Assembly: GCA_900208305.1 (NCBI GenBank)
Contig: OAPG01000014.1
Coordinates: forward strand, 496,001 to 560,000
Origin: Melanopsichium pennsylvanicum
Lineage: Eukaryota; Basidiomycota; Ustilaginomycetes; Ustilaginales
Direction of reading: 5' to 3'
DNA: 64,000 nt
The notes below the pieces were generated by a model. It was not told the origin of the DNA. It saw nothing but the letters and a program-made list of their open reading frames with translations, and did no database searches. Position numbers and translations under genes: made by a program. Shown here in pieces: positions 13,130 to 24,325 of this stretch (position 1 is its first letter; each line of letters begins with the position of its first letter).

Positions 13130-16100
13130 ATTTGATGAGGATGTGAGGATGTTGCGAAGAAGTGGTGATGAAAGATTCAGAGGTTATTATGAAAGAGGAT
13201 ATGAGAGAACCCACAGTGATGAACAGAGTGAATGAAGAGAAGCCCGGGGAGAGAGGGAATAAAGCAATGATGATGAAGCAAGTGAAGAGATACGATGTGA
13301 AATGGGTTGAATACGGAGATGGTTATATGGGGTAAAGTACGAGGAGAAGGGACATCAGGGACAGAAGTGTAACACAAGGCCAAAAAAAAAAAAGAGTGAA
13401 GCGGCTGGTGTGGTTCAGTACTGGGGCTCTTGGACGACAACTGCAAGGTGTAAAAAGCTCTTGGCTCAAGTTTCCGTTCAAGGTCGGCATGACATCCCCG
13501 TCTAATGCACAAGACAAGAGTCAGGCTGTACATCGCCTCTTTACGCTTGGCGTCCTCTTGAGCTGACCAAAAGGGAATTTGGCTCGATGATCTGCCCGCT
13601 GCCTGTGTGCGCAAGCAAATCTACATGCACAACGACAAGTGTGGGAAACGGAAAGATGGATCATCGGTGGCTCGAGTCGAGGTGGAGCTGCAGCTGCCAG
13701 CAACGACGATAATGCATCTTCAGCCCACATAACATTGAATGCCTTGTGGCAGTCCCTATGACATGAATGCTACTTGTGCCAAGGACGTTGCCGCATGCGA
13801 AGACTGGCGGAAGGGTGACATTGTTCGCGTTCCGGTCCAAGTTCGGTTGATTGGTCCTGCCAAGCAAGAGAGTCGCCCATAGTGCTTCGCCGAAGCCTAA
13901 GTTAGAGCTGTGCTTGCACCGGTCCGACCTTGCAAAACGTACAGATTGGCGGAGCACACACCAAAAATCGAGGCTAATCAGATTTCTGGCAATGTTAGTC
14001 GAAGATCGAGGCATACGACCGTGGGATCCAGGCCTTTGTGGCAGCAGAGTGTGGAAAGGAGAACAAGCGATTGGTTCTGGGTTCTGGGTTCTGGTCTCTG
14101 CACTGACAGGGAGCAGAGACAGGAAAAAAAAGTCGTCATGGGAAACAAGGTTGAGATGGGACCAACTTTTCCCTGGTCCCACCAAAATCTGTATGCTGTG
14201 CACGAGGGCGGACAACAACGAGTAACCACATGAAGTCGACTCGTGCTGCTCTAAATTTACTCTTCTGCGCTGTACAACAGCGGCAACACGCGTCGCCAAA
14301 CTGACAAAACCTTGCTTGGTGGAATTTCGCAACGTCGTCGGTCATAAGCACAAAAGGCTTCATCACCTACGATTGTTGCATGCGTGGGTCGAAGCGCCCA
14401 AATACTTTTGTGGACATATGTGACCACTGAATCGAACTTCGCAATATAGAGAAAAATATCATACTAACCTGTCAGAAAAAACAAATATCGAGAGGGTGTG
14501 ATGGACGCTCGCTTGAGTAGGCTGGAGGAATAAAAAATTCAGAGTACAAGAGACGTTCAAGACTGAAGTCTATTTCCGAGGTGGCCTTTATCTAGTTGTG
14601 CTCAACGTGCTTGGCCAAGCAAGTCCTAGAGAGAATAGAATTCAAGTGGCGCCGACCCGTTCCGACCTTGGATGGTGAGAGCTCAGCCAGTGTGCCCTTC
14701 TGACAAGGTCTGTGCAAGCGATCAACATCACAGCCGATCGGTGCACGAGAGCGAATCAGTGTCCTACGGATTAGAAGAATTCGACTGCAATTTTGGCAAG
14801 ATCTGCACAAGGAGGGGTCCGTGGTTCGACTGGGGCGCAAGGAGTGGGCGTTTAGGCTGTTGAGAACCGAGCATGATGTTGTCGTGATAAGTTTGCTACG
14901 TTTGGTTCTCCACAGGCCTCAGCCCTCTGGGGACTGGTATTTAGCTTCGATCTGGCTAGATCTCGCTCGATAGCTTCTATCCGACCAAGTTTGAGCACGC
15001 TCGATCGATCAGCTGTCGTTTGTGCTGTAGTCGGTCGAATAGGGTTTCCCTTTGGCCCAATGATAAATGTTTGTTTCCGCAAGTGGGCTAGGAGATGTCT
15101 GTGATGTGATGATCGTTGGGGCCTCCTCAACAAAAGTTTCAAGTCGCAGCATGTCAATTCGAGAGAGGGTTTCTTATACCTTAGTCTCAGTACTTGATCA
15201 AGGCAAGATGATTGCGTGGGTGCTTGTTGGTCGGGTGTACTCCGTTCTCTTCCATCTTGTGCTGCACCATGTGTGCGGTGCTTCAGTCAAGCCGCTCAGG
15301 GACGATGGTTTTCACACTTCAAGACGAGCAGCGAATGCGCTGATGTACCAACTGAAGACTGGCGAGCACTGTCGCTCACATTGGTTCATCCTGCAAACGT
15401 CATGCGAGCTATGTCAAAAGAAAGCAGACGCCTGCCGTATTGTATACCGCAACAGTCGGGAATGAACAAATCTGTGGCCGGGATGACAACGATGCAGAAG
15501 CGACCAAAGCGTGCATTGTTCTGGTTGCTTGCACGATGAAGCCAGACAATCAAGACACGATTCAAAGGGGCATGTGCCGCAGGATCGAAGAGAGAACGGA
15601 CCTCCTCCATGCAGCCTATTTCAGCTGTGGCGAAAGGGTCGGGTCTCTCCTACCTTCACATCCTATGCGACGCGCCAGTAATAGTTCTAACTATATGCTT
15701 GTATGCATTCGAATTCTGCTCAAGCTTCACCCACCTTGTTCACACAAGTTTGGCGACGAGTTGGGGCCTCCGCCGCCATCGGGGTTTTGGAGGACATGCC
15801 GTCAACTCGTGAAACCAGCCATGGTGACGGTCTAGTGATGAGGCTTGTGCACGTGGTATAAAACTCTCTCATTTGTTGTGCTAGTCAGACGATTGTGTGT
15901 GTGTTTGTGTATGTGTTTGTGTATAGCTCAGGCCGACACAGTATTTCACCAAATGGATTGGCGTCGGTTTCCGCTATTTCTCCAACCATAGCAATGCGGA
16001 GCTACGATAGACGTGAGCTAGCGCTGCGAATGCTGCTGAATAGAGCCTACAATGTGCAAATGTTCAAGTTGGCAGTAATTGAGGTGGCTGCGAGCACCGA

Positions 16101-17955
16101 GAGACGCATCCGAAAATTGTATCAAGCTGAGAGAGCAAGACGATTAGCATGTTAGAGTCCAGTCTAGGCCGTAATGGGTGTCAAATTTCGAGCTACGAAC
16201 GCCGGGCAAATTTAATTTGGTTTGAGGCTGCATCATAGGAAATCGGACCGCTGTATCCGCTTCGTCGTGGTTGCCCCACAAACACCACAAGAGACCACAT
16301 CTAAGTTGGCAAACCTCGAGCTTGACAACTGAAGCTTTACTGCCAGATCTTGGCTGAGCTTGAGAAGAAGCGGGCCGAGTATCAAGAGAGTGGGTGGCTA
16401 CTATTAATAGGTCCAACCCATCTGTGTATTCGTCATGAGCCCAAAATATTCCAACAGTAGTTTTTAGATTCGTGCAGCGTCTCATCAACAACGGCAAGGT
16501 GACAAGAGCCTTAGAATCCACAGCCCAATTTGGCTGATCGGGACAAGATTCACGGCAATCTCTTCTGCCCTCAACTCTCGTGCCAATTTGTGATTTTCTC
16601 GTTGCAAAAATGGCATAGAAAGAGGGTACGTGCGCTGACGAGCCCGATACTGTAAATTTACCTGATGGTAGAAAAAAAAAATTGGGGCAAAGTGGAGGAG
16701 AAAAGCGATCCCTTATCAATCGATTTGATTGCGACTCTGATTATTGATTTTGTCCGACGAGAATACCGAAAGCCATGAGCTCTTTGCCCCGGTATGACGA
16801 GTAGAAAGTTGGAGTCATAGACGCGAGCTCGACTCTTTATCTCGTCCATGTTCTGTTGACATCCAGAAGTATGCAAAGGTACACGAGATAAAGAGTACAA
16901 GAAGCCGAGCCTGTCTATCCACTCACTATGCTGTGCGGTGTGCTTAGAAGCGAAACTTTTTGGTGGTGACGACAACTCTGGCTGATCTGATCATTAGAGT
17001 TGGAATCGCACAGTCACGCTCATGTTCACACACACGTACACGCGCACACTCCTAAAGTGGCTGGAATGGCTCGAGTTGGGTTTGCAGCAATTTCACGTCT
17101 GTGCTCACGCTCTGTCTCCACTCTTTCGGTCATACAAATTTAATGGTCTCTGAGAGACTGTGCCTCTGCTGCGTCCAGTTTTGCCTCGAGGTTTACCGTG
17201 TCAGCCCAGCATTCGGGCCTAAAGCCGGTCCACGAACACTCAAGCCGACACACACACCGTCTCCCTCTTTTCTTCTCTCTCTCTCTCTTTGTCTCTCTCT
17301 TTGTCTCTCTCTACCTCTTTGTAAAAACTGCAAAAAAAAAGTACAAAATGGCATCGTTATGTGAGATGAATGAGTGTGACTGACGAAAGTGGAGTGTGTG
17401 TGTGCTTTCGAGGTTAGGCAATTGGGTGACTACAGAGCGTTGGAATTCACATTTATTGCCGGCACTGCTGCAGTGTGACATTCTACTCTCCACTGATACT
17501 GATTATTGTTTGTGACTGACTCACTGACTTTCGCAAATCTTCTTGTCACCAAACACTCTCGGACAGAGGCCTAGTACAGCCGTACTGTTCAGTACCGTAA
17601 GAGAGAGTTGGCCCTTTTCTTGCTCGCCCACGCCGTCCAAGCTTCCATTTCCACCTCGGCTTTCATCGCTGTGTCCCTCCAAGCTCTTTGTCTCCGCTTC
17701 CATCACTCCATCCATCGCCCGTGATCAACCGCATATTTCAACGTCGAAACATCACCGCCTCCTCCGGTCACCGCACCTCTCCAGCTCAGGACTCGCGATC
17801 CCTCTCTAATCCTTCTTGCCTGATTGGAGCTTATTATCTGTAATCCTCCTTTCTACGAAGCGTACCAAGAGCGATATCGCAGTCTCGTCGCATCTACTTG
17901 TTTCACATTCAAACCTCCTTTCTCTCAGCAACAACTTTGCGCATAATCAGCAATC
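13130..17955. other. 4.8 kb gene-free block between homeobox gene and G6PD gene
   Basis: No ORF here resembles a known protein. The longest open frames, a minus-strand 223-codon frame ending at 13661 and a 191-codon frame at 16144-16719, look random in composition. It holds a CT microsatellite (17261-17325), a GGTTCTG-type triple repeat near 14075-14098, and one copy of the AT-rich recurring element (16647-16662). C/T-rich sequence from about 17600 to 17955 is probably the G6PD leader. It may hold a long regulatory region of the homeobox gene or a non-coding RNA, but nothing proves either. Confidence 0.5.
17261..17325. repeat. CT-rich microsatellite
   Basis: Runs of CT interrupted by TTTG, readable directly. 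Confidence 0.9.
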
Positions 17956-19815
17956 ATGCCCGCCTCAAACGCCCCCACTTTCGACAATAACACCATCATC
18001 GTAGGTGAGTATATCACCTCCACAAACAACGCTCGCATTTGCACAAACCATTCAACATGTTTCGTGCTAACGTGCTACACCGCGCTTTCATAACGCTAAG
18101 CCAATCAACGCAAACACTCACCCTTTGCTCTTCAATCCATCGTCCACTCATCGTCCACTCATCGTCCACTCATCGCACATGCGTCCCGTCTTGCGCTTAC
18201 TCTCTTCCGATATTGACAGTTCTCGGTGCTTCGGGAGATCTTGCCAAGAAGAAGGTACGTCTCAGCTGCTTCTGATTGCCAGAGCATCTTGTCAAGTTGT
18301 GCTGCTAGAATTTGATGCTGATTCCTTTTTGACTTTGGATTTCGCGCTTTCCGAACATCTCTTTTGCACCCCGTTCTTGTGGCATTGCAGACCTTTCCCG
18401 CCCTCTTCAACCTCTTCCGCCTTGGTCTCCTCCCCAACACCACTCACATCGTCGGCTATGCACGAACAAAGATGGACAAGGACACCTTTGCCGACAAGAT
18501 CACCGGTCATCTCAAGAACGTCGACGATGATAAGGGTAAGCAGGACGTCAAAAACTTCCTCGACATCAGTCAGTATATTTCCGGCCAGTATGACGAGGAT
18601 GAGTCCTTCCAGAACCTCAATAAGGAGCTGGAGCGCATCGAGGGCCAGATGAAGCACGGAAACCCCAGCCGTCTTTTCTACATGGCATTGCCACCTAACG
18701 TTTTCACCGTCGTCGCAAAGGGTTTGAAGAAGAACTGCTACTCCGAAAAGGGTCACAACCGAATCGTCATTGAAAAGCCTTTCGGCAAGGACCTCGAGAG
18801 CTCCCGAGAGATGATGGGCGCCCTTAAGGATCTTTGGAAAGAGGAGGAAACTTTCCGTATCGATCACTATCTCGGCAAGGAGATGGTCAAGAACCTTCTG
18901 ATCATGCGTTTCGGCAACCCCTTCATCGACGCTGGTCTCAACAATAAGCTCGTCGACAACGTTCAGATCACCTTCAAGGAGCCCTTCGGAACCGAAGGCC
19001 GAGGAGGCTACTTTGACGAATTCGGTATCATTCGCGACATTCAGCAGAACCACTTGTCCCAGGTCCTCTCCTTGCTTGCTATGGAGCGTCCAAAGTCGTT
19101 CTCCGCAGAAGACATCCGCGATGAGAAGGTCAAGGTTCTCAAGTCGGTCCCCGCCATTCAGGAGAAGGACGTCCTCATCGGCCAATACACCGCTGCAAAC
19201 GGCAAGCCAGGCTACAAGGACGACGACACGGTCCCCAAGGACAGCAATTGTCCCACTTTTGCCGCGTTGGCGCTCTACGTCAACAACGAGCGTTGGAAGG
19301 GTGTTCCCTTTATCCTCAAGGCGGGCAAAGCGCTTGACGAAGCTAAAGTGGTCATTCGCATTCAGTTCAAGGACACACCTCAGGGTCTGTTCGACAGCCT
19401 CCCCCGCAACGAGCTCGTGATTCGAATCCAACCTGACGAGGCTGTCTATCTCAAGATGAACTCCAAGAAGCCCGGTCTCGAGATGGCCACCCTTCCAGCT
19501 GATCTCGATCTCACCTACAAGGAGCGGTTCTCTGAAGTGCGCATCCCCGAGGCTTACGAGGCGCTCATCCTTGACGCGCTCAATGGCGATCACTCCAACT
19601 TTGTTCGTGACGATGAGCTCGATGTTTCTTGGGCCATCTTCACTCCCTTGCTCCACGCCATTGATGCAGGCAAGATCAAGAACGAAGCTTACGAGTACGG
19701 CAGCCGTGGCCCTGCCAGCTTGAACGACTTTATCGCCAGATACGGTTACCAGCGCACCAACGACAGCTACGAGTGGCCCAAGACCAACGTCAAGAAGGTT
19801 CAGGGCAAGATGTAG
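17956..19815 (+). CDS. zwf1: glucose-6-phosphate 1-dehydrogenase
   Basis: First enzyme of the oxidative pentose phosphate pathway: glucose-6-phosphate + NADP to 6-phosphogluconolactone + NADPH. Exons are 17956-18004, 18220-18254 and 18391-19815, giving 502 aa, the usual length. Splicing creates the nucleotide-binding motif VVLGASGDLAKKKTFPALF, spread over all three exons; the middle exon is only 35 nt. The substrate and catalytic motif RIDHYLGKE and the EKPFGKDLES segment are present. Donors are GTGAGT and GTACGT; acceptors GACAG and TGCAG. Codon bias is strong. The C-terminus reads -QGKM, weakly like a peroxisomal PTS1 signal. Confidence 0.95.
18005..18219 (+). other. G6PD intron 1
   Basis: GTGAGT donor, TTGACAG acceptor, 215 nt. 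Contains three perfect tandem 11-bp units at 18141-18173. Confidence 0.88.
18141..18173 (+). repeat. 3 x 11-bp tandem repeat in G6PD intron 1
   Basis: Unit CGTCCACTCAT repeated at 18141, 18152 and 18163 without mismatch. Confidence 0.95.
18255..18390 (+). other. G6PD intron 2
   Basis: GTACGT donor, ATTGCAG acceptor, 136 nt. Removal joins GDLAKKK to TFPALFNLFR in frame. Confidence 0.88.
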
Positions 19816-20370
19816 AATAACCAGCCCAATCTGACTTGTGCCTCTTGTCCCTTTTGCAAAAACATGCGTCATCCTCAGTAACGCTTTGTCCTGTCAGAAC
19901 TTGACTCGGCAGCTTTCAATGTAATATGTTTTGAAATTTCTTTCGCTGACTGACTGTGATTAATTTTTGAGACAGAGCAAACACCCCATTCTCGTGATGG
20001 GAGAGGAACTCGCAGAAACGCTAGATGATTCTGCTGGATGATGAGGCTTGAAACAACCACTTGGGTCCTGGATGACGTTGCGCATTACAAGCACAGAGTC
20101 TGTGATTTGAGGAGCAATTTTGACAGAATCAAAAGATCTCACAATCTTTGCATTTTAATGCTCCACACAGTTGCTTTGCCGTGCCCATGTGCGCACGCTC
20201 TCCGGCTGTGCAACAACGGAAGCAGTCGTAGTGTAAATTTACTGTACAATATAGCCTTCGAAGCTCCTATCCTGTTCCTCTCTATATCCATCTCAACAAC
20301 AACAACGAACACACCCGCACGTTTGCCAGACCCTTCGTCATAGCCTTTGACGTCGTGGAAGGCAAAAAAA
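19816..20370. other. intergenic region G6PD / exchanger
   Basis: 3' region of G6PD and promoter of the exchanger. A strong copy of the AT-rich element lies at 20233-20248, about 125 bp before the start codon, followed by a pyrimidine-rich and AAC-rich leader. No gene. Confidence 0.5.
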
Positions 20371-23300
20371 ATGGCAGGCGTACGCCATCGCAAGGATGCT
20401 TGGGTCGTCTTTGCACTTCTGATCGTGGTACAGATCGTCTGCTTTAGAGGCAGTCGACGCCTCCAGACGAATCTCACTTCTAATTCGGCAGCACCTGCTC
20501 AAGTAGAATGGTTCAAACGACGAGAATATCCTTCCTATTCTTTACTTAAGCACGACCACGACAAGCACAACAAAGATCAGACCGAGGCACCTTCCTGCCA
20601 GCCCATACCCGTCGAGCGACCGCCTAGGCATGTTTGTAGCCATGTCATCGACCACTGCGCGTCCTCAGGCCATTTTGACTACCTTCGCTTCTATTACTGC
20701 GCTGGCGTCAACGACAATGAGCTCGAGCATGGCAAACCCTCCGATCCGCCAAATAAATCTCGCTGGCGTCCGGGCATCTCGGCACTGCGTTTCATTCGCT
20801 TTGTAGGAGTACTCCTCTGGATGCTTTTCCTCTTCAGCTGGGTCGGTGTAGTTGCGAGCGACTTTTTCTGTCCCAATCTTAGCACCATCGCATCGCGGCT
20901 TGGCCTGAACGAGAGCACAGCTGGTGTCACCTTCCTCGCCTTTGGCAACGGCTCTCCCGACGTCTTTTCCACCTTTGGCGCCATGAAATCCGACTCGGGC
21001 TCCTTGGCTATCGGCGAGCTTTTGGGCGCCGCCTCCTTCATCGTCTCGGTCATCTCGGGCTCAATGATGCTCATCGCGCCGTTCAAGGTAAAACCTTGGC
21101 CCTTCTGCCGCGACGTCGGCTTCTTCACCGTCGCCGTTGCCATGACACTCACCTTCCTATTTGACGGCAAGTTGAGACGTATCGAGACGATCCTGCTCAT
21201 CTGTCTCTACTTTTTTTACTCAGTGACCGTCATCGTTGGCTCGTGGTGGCAGGAACGACGACGCAGACAGAAACGCAGACTCGAGGCCGCAAGAGAAGAG
21301 TACGATAGTCAAGCCGATAATCGTTCTATAATGAGTCGCAGCAGCGGTCGTTCAGGTGCACGAGACGTTCATCAAAGCCGAACGCTCGGCCCTCCAACCA
21401 TGTCCAGCTCACAGCGTCTACCCAGTCCGTCAGAGTACGATCCCGACTTTGATCCTTTCGAGGACTGGGCGAACCAGAGGGCTACTCGCAGTGGTGCGTC
21501 GACTCCAGAGGCTTCTCCACATGAAAACCGCGCTTCTTCCATCCATACACCGGGATCCGCCGCATCGCGTGCTACTCTCAAGACACCACACAACTTGCGA
21601 CCAAACCTGGTTCCACGTCATTCATTGCTATCAGCCATCGAGTTTCGCGACGTGGTACAAAGCTTGAGGCGAGAAGCCATTGCAGATCGCTCACAGGAGA
21701 TTTTTCAGAGCTGGGATCCTGAGCGATTCCTTCCACATCATCACCACCATCACGCCAACTCTCATCTCTCCAGGAGCATCTCTGGCGAGGGCCGTGCTGG
21801 CGGCAACCAGGTGCAGCGTCAACGTGCTGGACACAGCCGAGTTTTGAGCTTGGGACCTGGCGTTGGCCAAGGTGTGCGTCTTGCAAGAAGCGCTTCTTCC
21901 AGCTCGGGCCGGCGCAAGACCTTTGGCGCGCAGGACGGTCCAATTTATATCCAGGCAGCACAAGCATCTCGAAGCAAAGCGGATACCGGCGTCAACGCAG
22001 GGAGCGTTGATGACCCGTGGCGGGAACACCTCCCTGGCGACGCGTGCGAAACACTCATCTCGCCAGCTCTGCCGCTACCGGAGCACGATCCTCTGGACGC
22101 GACTCCGCCGACGCTACGCAAGTCACTGCCAAGGCTGCAGATTCCGCAGTGGGACACAAAAGCAGCTCGTAGCGAAGAAGCGCGGCGGCAAGTGCAAGGA
22201 CTCGGACACTCGGCGACTTCCGATCAGACCAGCGTTCAGATCAACAAGGATCGCTTCGACAGCCCTCGCCATCGTCGAAGCATCCGACCGGATCGTTCAG
22301 CTATCGAGCTGTTTACTTGGAAGTGGCAAGTGGTTCTGAATGCGCTGTTTCCGTCGTTGCGTCACATGCACGCCAAATCTTTGCTCGGTTGTTTCGTGAG
22401 TGTGGCAACATCGCCAGCAATCCTATTGCTCAATCTGACGCTGCCTGTTGTGGATGACGAAGCAGAGCGAGCTGAACGCGAGAATGATGTTGGAGAAGCA
22501 GATGGCATTGGTGCGGTGCGTCTCGAAGGAGACGAAGCACAACTTCGAGCAGAGGAGTCGGAAAGCGACGGCCCGGTCACAGGGTTGGATGCGTCGCCAT
22601 CGTCCGATACGCAAGCGTGGAGCGCAGAAGAGCGCGTAGAAGCAATGGAAGATGCTGACCGCCAAGCGAATACGCAAAGAGACCGAGAAATTGCGTCAGC
22701 GTTGCGAGACTTGCCTTCAATGGGCGGATCCCCTCTCTCGCTGGCAAGCAGCCACGGCACCGATGCGTTCCATTTCTGTTCGACTCAATCGCCTCTGCCA
22801 CCCAATCAACAAATACCCTCGGACACTGCAAGCTTCACAACACACGAAAGCTGCGAAGCTAAAGACCCAGAGATGCGTCGCTCCATTCGACGCTTCCTAA
22901 TATTATGCCAGTGCATCAGTGCACCAACGTTTGTAACTTGGGCGATCGCATCTTCGTCTGGCGCTCCGAAGCTTGGGCTCAAAGTTGCGACGGCAGCAGC
23001 TGCCGGTGTAGTAACCGCGCTGTTATCATTCTGGGCAATGCGACGAAAGGACGCGGGCAAGGCGAGATACTCGGATCGCACACTGTCTACGTTCGCAATG
23101 ATGCGGTGCTCGATGGGCTTCATCGTGTCGGTGATGTGGATCATGTCGATCGTGGACGAGGTGGTCTCGATCCTTCAGACAGTTGGTATCATTGTTGGTC
23201 TCTCCGACGCCATCCTTGGCCTTACTGTGTTTGCGGTGGGCAACTCGCTGGGAGATCTCGTCGCCAATATCACCATCGCAAGGCTGGGACATCCAGTGAT

Positions 23301-23631
23301 GGCCATAAGTGCGTGCTTTGCAGGACCGATGCTCAACTTGCTACTCGGCATCGGTATTTCGGGCACGTGGTTGCTGTCGGGTTCCCACAATCAGGGTCAA
23401 TGGAACCACACCACCACGCCCGGTGTCTACCCGATCGACTTTAATCCAACCCTGCTTGTGTCGGGTTTGGGTCTGCTGCTGATCCTGATTGGTACCTTGA
23501 TCGCCGTGCCGATGAACAACTTTGAGCTAACTCGACCTATTGGTGTGTCGCTGATTGCTGCCTATGTGCTCATCATGACGCTCAACCTCTTGACCGAGAT
23601 CTTTTGGGTTCGAGGTCATAGTGTATTCTAG
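20371..23631 (+). CDS. cation (K/Na-Ca2+) exchanger family membrane protein
   Basis: Ca2+/cation antiporter of the CaCA superfamily (NCKX/CCX-like, the group of yeast YDL206W), probably in an internal membrane. 1,086 residues. The two alpha repeats are clear: alpha-1 about 170-235 with FLAFGNGSPDVFSTFGA, alpha-2 about 940-1000 with LTVFAVGNSLGDLVANITIA, each with the conserved Gly-Asn and acidic residue that bind cations. Hydrophobic helices flank both. Between them is a hydrophilic loop of about 500 residues, Ser/Arg-rich, with six consecutive His near residue 456. An N-terminal hydrophobic stretch (VVFALLIVVQIVCF) may be a signal anchor. Start chosen at the first ATG, after an A-rich leader. 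No introns. Substrate is inferred from family only. Confidence 0.88.
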   Translation: MAGVRHRKDAWVVFALLIVVQIVCFRGSRRLQTNLTSNSAAPAQVEWFKRREYPSYSLLKHDHDKHNKDQTEAPSCQPIPVERPPRHVCSHVIDHCASSGHFDYLRFYYCAGVNDNELEHGKPSDPPNKSRWRPGISALRFIRFVGVLLWMLFLFSWVGVVASDFFCPNLSTIASRLGLNESTAGVTFLAFGNGSPDVFSTFGAMKSDSGSLAIGELLGAASFIVSVISGSMMLIAPFKVKPWPFCRDVGFFTVAVAMTLTFLFDGKLRRIETILLICLYFFYSVTVIVGSWWQERRRRQKRRLEAAREEYDSQADNRSIMSRSSGRSGARDVHQSRTLGPPTMSSSQRLPSPSEYDPDFDPFEDWANQRATRSGASTPEASPHENRASSIHTPGSAASRATLKTPHNLRPNLVPRHSLLSAIEFRDVVQSLRREAIADRSQEIFQSWDPERFLPHHHHHHANSHLSRSISGEGRAGGNQVQRQRAGHSRVLSLGPGVGQGVRLARSASSSSGRRKTFGAQDGPIYIQAAQASRSKADTGVNAGSVDDPWREHLPGDACETLISPALPLPEHDPLDATPPTLRKSLPRLQIPQWDTKAARSEEARRQVQGLGHSATSDQTSVQINKDRFDSPRHRRSIRPDRSAIELFTWKWQVVLNALFPSLRHMHAKSLLGCFVSVATSPAILLLNLTLPVVDDEAERAERENDVGEADGIGAVRLEGDEAQLRAEESESDGPVTGLDASPSSDTQAWSAEERVEAMEDADRQANTQRDREIASALRDLPSMGGSPLSLASSHGTDAFHFCSTQSPLPPNQQIPSDTASFTTHESCEAKDPEMRRSIRRFLILCQCISAPTFVTWAIASSSGAPKLGLKVATAAAAGVVTALLSFWAMRRKDAGKARYSDRTLSTFAMMRCSMGFIVSVMWIMSIVDEVVSILQTVGIIVGLSDAILGLTVFAVGNSLGDLVANITIARLGHPVMAISACFAGPMLNLLLGIGISGTWLLSGSHNQGQWNHTTTPGVYPIDFNPTLLVSGLGLLLILIGTLIAVPMNNFELTRPIGVSLIAAYVLIMTLNLLTEIFWVRGHSVF

Positions 23632-24325
23632 ACACAATATACACCTCATTTTCAGCGTATGAGTGAGTGGATCTATAGCATTGCATAGCATAGCATGCCT
23701 GGCATGCAACCTACAGCGGGCGTAAGGTCCTCAAGTTTCAAGCTTTCGTACGATAGAGCACATTTCTGGTTTGATTAGGCAAGGCGAGCCTGACGCGCCG
23801 TCTTTGCTCAAGCGGAGAAAAATTACGAATACAAACACGGACAAGCCTGGACTTAAAACCTGCTAAGCAAGATGCGAATATTGTATTGTCCAACGCTTCA
23901 AAATTATATTACTACCCGCGATTTGGAGGGAACGACTGATTACAAATGATCGGAAGGTCCTCTCCAGTCTGTCGAGCAAAGCAAAGCAGAGCGAGACAGC
24001 TGAATTAGAATTCCAATTTCAAGTTGATCACAGTCACAGTGTCCAGGAGAGTACTGTAATCTAAGTGGTTTGTCACAGTTGAGCAGTCCGTACCATCTCC
24101 ACCTGATATCGTCGATCCCAATTGTACTTTCTACCATCTCATCTTCTCTACCTTGCACGGTGTGGTGATCAGTCTCTGCTTTTGACGACCTCCGTCTCGT
24201 CATTCTCTCAACCAACTTTTTCTGGAAGTGCAAGCTACTTTTCACCACCTAACTCTACTGCGAATCTTTCAATCATCCGCCACCCGGGTCTCAGAAACAC
24301 CTCGCTCGCAGGTTCCATCTTGATC
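23632..24325. other. intergenic region exchanger / complex I subunit
   Basis: No gene seen. Contains repeats of GCATAGCAT near 23678-23696 and a C/T-rich leader before 24326. Confidence 0.5.

Noticed and set aside
13661..14332. 223-codon minus-strand frame in the gene-free block
   Set aside because: Starts at a non-ATG codon, random composition, no domain; frame contains simple repeats.
16144..16719. 191-codon minus-strand frame
   Set aside because: No credible homology or codon bias; likely chance open frame.
18141..18173. Three spaced repeats considered as a CRISPR-like array
   Set aside because: Directly adjoining 11-bp units without spacers, in a spliceosomal intron of a eukaryotic gene.
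18292..19872. 526-codon open frame antisense to G6PD
   Set aside because: Mirror of a highly codon-biased gene: the sense strand avoids TTA, CTA and TCA, so the opposite frame lacks stops. No protein family resemblance.
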